Of a stretch of DNA of 12,687 bases, positions 9,603-12,687 are shown piece by piece; within the stretch, counting starts at the first letter, position 1, and every line of letters starts with the position of its first letter. The stretch is from Triparma columacea (lineage: Eukaryota > Sar > Bolidophyceae > Parmales > Triparmaceae): assembly GCA_030267965.1 (NCBI GenBank), contig BRYA01000739.1, positions 29,882 to 42,568 on the forward strand, read 5' to 3'. The translations under genes and the position numbers were made by a program. The notes beneath the pieces are model-generated. The model was not told where the DNA came from. It searched no databases and was given only the letters and a program-made list of their open reading frames with translations.

Positions 9603-11006
9603 ATGCCAGCCTTCGAGCATGCTGCTGAGCCCAGGGCAATTACTGGCAAGGCCAAGTATAGGGACGACATGCTGCTACCGACCAACATTATGAAGGATCC
9701 TCGGGTGGCCAAGGGCAGCACGTACAGCGCGCACCACAAGAAAGTCAAGGCTGAGGCCCAGGCTCTGTTGAGCAAGAGCATGGGGAGGGGGGGAGAGGTA
9801 GGGAAGGAGAAGAGGAGGCCCGTGAAGAAGAAGAAGAGCATCTACGACTACAAGCCGAAAGAGGCAGGGGACAACGCATTGGATTTGGCTCCTCACTTGG
9901 TGGAGCAGGTCGCTCCCATTGCTGTGTCAAGTGTGGACACCCAGACGGCCCAGTTCGAGGCCAGGCCACCCAGCCCCGAGTTCGTGCCAATGAAGACCGG
10001 AATCGACATGACGACACAGTTGAGCGACGAGGTCTTCGACTTTGACATCGAGGTGGGGCCCTTGTTGCAGGTCATTGTGGGCAAGACTATGGAACAGGCT
10101 TTGTTGGAAGTCGAGGGGGAGGCTGAGCTGCGGGCTTTGGAGGACGAATGCGGCAGGTGAGTGGAGCAGCAGCGAGCAAATCGAGCCGCTGAAAGAGTGG
10201 ATCAGAGCAACATACACCAAACGTCCTTTTGCCTGTCTTCTGGTGGTCACTAACCTTCTTCGCTCTCTCTCCCCCCCTCCCCCCGTTGCAGGCTCGGAGA
10301 CGAAAAGAAGGCAGAGGAGGAGAGGATTCGACAGATGGACCTTGAGGCCGCTCGGGTGTGGAAGGAGAAGAAGGAGAAGGTGGAGGCCGAGATTGCGTTC
10401 GCCAAGGCCCAGGACGAGGTCAGGGCCAAGGTCGCTGCCGTCCGGTGCATGAAGCAGATCCTCCCCAATATGCTTGGGGAGGTTTACCAGGGCAAGGTCG
10501 ACAGGGGAGAGTGGGTCGAGAACGACATCGCGAGCGCGTTCCTACCCTGGCTCTATGCAAGCGTTGAGGAGAGGATGGAAGGCATGAGGAGAGGTTCGGA
10601 GCTGCTTGACGACGTCATCGTCTTCTCACTGGAGAAGGCCAAGGCGCTAGAAAAGGCGGCCCAGGAGGCAGAGGAACAAAGGCTTAAGGAACTCGAGGAG
10701 GCCAAGGCTCGGCTCAGGGCCGCTCGGATGGGCAAGGTCAAGATCAACATCACCGCCGGAAGCGTGGGGTTGACGGAGGACAAGGTCGTCGGACCTCTCG
10801 ATATTACTGGGAGCGACACAGTAAGGGACCTTGAGGAGAAGATCAAGGCCTGGTTGACTGAGGAGGGGATACAGTTTGATGCGGGGGAGAGCGGGTTCCT
10901 GCAGCTGGGGTTCGAGGGAGAGGTGCTGGGCGGTGAGACCGTAGTTTTGGACATCCCGGGGGGAGGGGAATTGAGCGTCATCGGAACGAAGACAGAGGCG
11001 GAGTGA
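9603..11006 (+). CDS. RSP3: Radial spoke protein 3 (RSP3/RSPH3), with an extra beta-grasp-like tail
   Basis: The model is join(9603..10156, 10292..11006), 422 residues. The intron 10157-10291 (GTGAGT...TTGCAG, phase 2) joins CGR to LGDEKK. RSP3 is the scaffold running along the radial spoke of 9+2 flagella. It docks the spoke on the outer doublet and gathers RIIa/Dpy-30 domain subunits on amphipathic helices. Signature blocks are present: an N-terminal DDMLLPTNIMKDPRVAKGSTYSA-type block (21-43), VDTQTAQFEARPPSPEFVPM with KTGIDMTTQ (111-139), and FDFDIEVGPLLQVIVGKT with EQALLEVEGE (146-173), the amphipathic helix region. A charged coiled coil follows (180-232), and the IASAFLPWLYASVEERM block lies at 264-280. 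A second charged helix (295-330) leads to a tail at 332-416 with alternating strands and a central helix (DTVRDLEEKIKAWL), resembling ubiquitin-type folds; canonical RSP3 is not known to me to have this. The start is the first ATG, in context ACCAACATG, and matches the family's N-terminus. The neighbouring divergent gene may be co-expressed. Confidence 0.93.
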
Positions 11007-11100
11007 AGAGGGGGAGGGATGAAGGTGGTGAAAGGGTGGGGGGGTGATGCAGGGGGTAATAAGTGAGAGCTTTGAAAAGTGAATAGAACGATGAAAGGTC

Positions 11101-11144
11101 TATTAGGTTGAAGGTTCACCGGTTTATTAGGTTGAAGGTTCACC
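11101..11144. repeat. 20-nt direct repeat at 24-nt spacing overlapping a stop codon
   Basis: Positions 11101-11120 and 11125-11144 are identical, separated by GGTT, so the repeat period is 24 nt. The second copy covers the stop of the minus-strand DUF2997 gene (11140-11142). The first copy supplies another TGA in the same frame, eight codons beyond. The repeat sits in the 133-bp gap between the convergent stops of RSP3 and that gene. Confidence 0.9.
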
Positions 11145-11957
11145 ATGTGGAACCTTCGAAACCGTCGGTTATCGTATTCGTCTCTGTCAGCTGCAAGGGT
11201 AAGGGTGGAGGTAAGGGTGGAGGGGAGGGAGCTTGTTAGATTGCACGATTAGAGTCCACCGCAATTCTTTCTCATTCTCACCTCCTGCTCAAAAATCTGC
11301 GCGGCAGTGGCGGGGCGGAGGCGGGGGGGGGGAGGGTTAGGGGATGTTCTTCATGGGGTGGGGGTACAACCAAGATTGCTCACCTCAGCAGTGTCCTCTG
11401 TCGCAACCACCTCCCCCAAAAGCTTGTTTATCTCCTCTGTAACTATCTTGCAGGACGGACCACTTATACCGGTTACCTTCTCCGTTACAAGCCCTGTTGG
11501 AGATATTGTGAACTCCTGGGAGATGATGGGTAGGGTAGGGGATGAGTTTGGTGTGAGGGATGGAAAGGAGATGGAAAGGAGATGGAAAGGCGATGGAAAG
11601 GAGGAAGAAGGGAAGTCTGAGGACGTTTTGTAAGTTGTATGGGAGTAGCGTAGAGCATAATGCCTCACTTCCTGGCCGACTCAGAAGTCGCTGGAGACAT
11701 TTCATGGCATTTGTTATGGCTATGAGGATATTACGACAGTATAGAAAGGATTCACCGTAGTATATTCATGTTTGACTTACCAAACGCTCCATTTTCCCTC
11801 CACCTCCCGAAGAATCGGAGAAAATTGGAGACAAGCCTCGGGATTGTGTGGACATATTAGGGGAAAAGTGAGGTTTGTAGAAGGTCAAGGGAGTAAAAGA
11901 GATGATAGGTACTGTTTGAAGTAGAAGGCTAAAGAGGATGAGATGGGAATTTGGCAT
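11140..11957 (-). CDS. DUF2997-family protein with bipartite plastid-targeting presequence, four exons
   Basis: The model is complement(join(11140..11190, 11282..11296, 11384..11515, 11781..11957)), 124 residues. Introns of 265 (GTAAGT), 87 and 91 nt (both GTGAG) are all phase 0. Residues 1-20 form a hydrophobic signal peptide (HLILFSLLLQTVPIIS). Phe21 starts FTPLTFYKPHF, which resembles the signal-cleavage/Phe+1 junction of heterokont plastid presequences. The domain starts at about residue 56: MERLEFTISPTGLV, TEKVTGISGPSC and EINKLLGEVVATEDTAE. This matches the small cyanobacterial and plastid DUF2997 family, which in cyanobacteria is often near ycf35 (DUF1257) as I recall; its biochemical role is not established. 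The third exon is only 15 nt (Ile-Phe-Glu-Gln-Glu). In-frame ATGs exist upstream as far as 12122, but the one at 11957 puts the signal peptide at the N-terminus. The gene converges with RSP3. Confidence 0.78.
11282..11296 (-). other. 15-nt microexon of the DUF2997 gene
   Basis: The exon ATTTTTGAGCAGGAG is preceded by CCGCGCAG and followed by GTGAGA. It is phase 0 on both sides and adds Ile-Phe-Glu-Gln-Glu. Skipping it would keep the frame. The flanking introns are 87 and 91 nt. Confidence 0.65.
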
Positions 11958-12510
11958 TTGGGGCGGCTTGAGTGCGAGGCTAGACTTTTTTTGTTGCAGC
12001 CCAAATAAATCGACAAAAACCTGTTGCTGAGAATAAAGTTCTAATTTCTGCTTGTGAGTACGCAATCGGGACTCGAGATAAAGTGAGAGTCTTAATCGTT
12101 CCATCTTATTTCTAGACATCATGCCTTCATGTTAAAACTGCGTGAAGTTGGGGTTGGGAGGTTGTAACAAACAAGCGAGGTTTCAGTTGGGGCCTAATTT
12201 TTATCATTCACGGAAGGAATTTAGACCCTGGTCATGTTAGATCGACCGCTGTCACTATATTATGCTGAAAAAATCGACGGGAATCAATGGCTGGGACGAC
12301 TCATGTGAAAATGGCTCTTATTTGAACGAGGGGAGGCCATACACATAAGAAGAACAATAAGACAATCCCGGCTTGGGGGTGGGCGTCACGTCGTTCTCCA
12401 TTGTGAAACCATCGTGATGGTAGATTACTTGGCTCACACCTCACCCCATTTCCATCGTCTCCACAGATTCAGATTGAGCTTCACAAGATAAGGAGGAAGG
12501 TTTGACAAGG
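11958..12510. promoter_or_regulatory. Divergent intergenic region between the DUF2997 gene and the right-edge gene
   Basis: The 553 bp between the two start codons must hold both promoters and 5' leaders. The DUF2997 frame stays open without stops to 12122, so part of this may be its leader or extra coding sequence. GTCACGTC at about 12385-12392 has the ACGT core recognised by bZIP factors. A six-base inverted repeat (ACCATC-GT-GATGGT) lies around 12408-12421. A C/T-rich run ending in CCACAG at 12465 could be the acceptor of a 5' untranslated intron for the right-hand gene. No other gene was seen. Confidence 0.35.
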
Positions 12511-12625
12511 ATGAGTAACGCTCCGAAGAGTGAGCAGGGAGCAATCGGTCACGATAGCCCCACCGAACCCAAGCACTCGGTCATCTCGAGGCAGGTGCTT
12601 CAGAGGACTTCAACAAGCGGAGAAG
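12511..12625 (+). CDS. First coding exon of an unidentified gene, cut by the window edge
   Basis: ATG at 12511 (context CAAGGATGA) opens a 38-codon frame with an in-frame TGA upstream. At 12625 it meets a consensus donor GAAG|GTGAGA (phase 1). Read through, the frame stops soon after, at TGA within 12642-12644, which supports splicing. The peptide is Ser/Thr/Pro/Lys-rich (MSNAPKSEQGAIGHDSPTEP at the start, ending RTSTSGE), looks disordered, and gives no family clue. The next exon is outside the window. Confidence 0.5.
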
Positions 12626-12663
12626 GTGAGATTAGAGTGACTTGAGGACGATGACCTCGAGGA

Positions 12664-12677
12664 GGGGGGGGGGGGGG
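12664..12677. repeat. G14 homopolymer
   Basis: A run of fourteen G lies in the presumed first intron of the right-edge gene. Its exact length is likely uncertain in the assembly. Confidence 0.8.
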
Positions 12678-12687
12678 CTGGACGAGA

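Noticed and set aside
10553..11146. 197-codon minus-strand frame opposite RSP3
   Set aside because: Ser/Leu-rich reverse shadow of the charged helices of RSP3 exon 2.
12408..12421. Inverted repeat as a terminator or RNA hairpin
   Set aside because: A six-base stem with a two-base loop is too short to mean much in a eukaryotic spacer.

Overview
The window is nuclear DNA of a eukaryote with many small introns, most likely a photosynthetic stramenopile (heterokont) alga. Three observations support this. Ten of eleven inferred introns open with GTGAG and end in C/T-rich CAG, CTAG or AAG acceptors, and their lengths run from 87 to 265 nt. One gene encodes radial spoke protein 3, so the organism builds a 9+2 motile axoneme. 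Another encodes a DUF2997-type plastid protein whose N-terminus reads as a signal peptide followed by a Phe-initiated transit peptide, the arrangement used for secondary red-algal plastids. Diatom sperm axonemes lack spokes, so a bolidophyte/Parmales-like or other flagellate ochrophyte is the best guess. That placement is inference only.

Layout, left to right. Bases 1-1127 hold no recognisable gene, only short tandem repeats and a GAGAGAAT-type microsatellite. A plus-strand GlcNAc-type glycosyltransferase (Pfam PF11397-like) runs from about 1128 to 2599 in three exons. Its beginning is missing from the visible sequence and it carries an unusual C-terminal membrane segment. A short, very basic hypothetical ORF lies at 2828-3304. 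A five-exon minus-strand gene (9264 down to 3393) encodes a protein of about 1,820 residues with a disordered SP/TP-rich head, a WW-like motif, acidic and RG/SR-rich linkers, and C-terminal ankyrin repeats. RSP3 starts 338 bp away on the opposite strand (9603-11006, two exons), so the two genes probably share a promoter region. RSP3 converges on the four-exon DUF2997 gene (11957 down to 11140), which contains a 15-nt microexon. The window ends in the first coding exon (12511-12625) of another plus-strand gene.

The most interesting unit is the divergent pair of RSP3 and the giant ankyrin/WW-like gene. It suggests, without proving, that the giant protein is an undescribed flagellar component. 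RSP3 itself ends in a tail of about 85 residues that looks like a ubiquitin-type beta-grasp domain, which is not standard for the family. Two genes also have short tandem duplications, in multiples of three, that duplicate their own stop codon.

The gene models were joined by hand from splice-site motifs, matching intron phases and protein-family resemblance. No alignment, transcript or database search was available.
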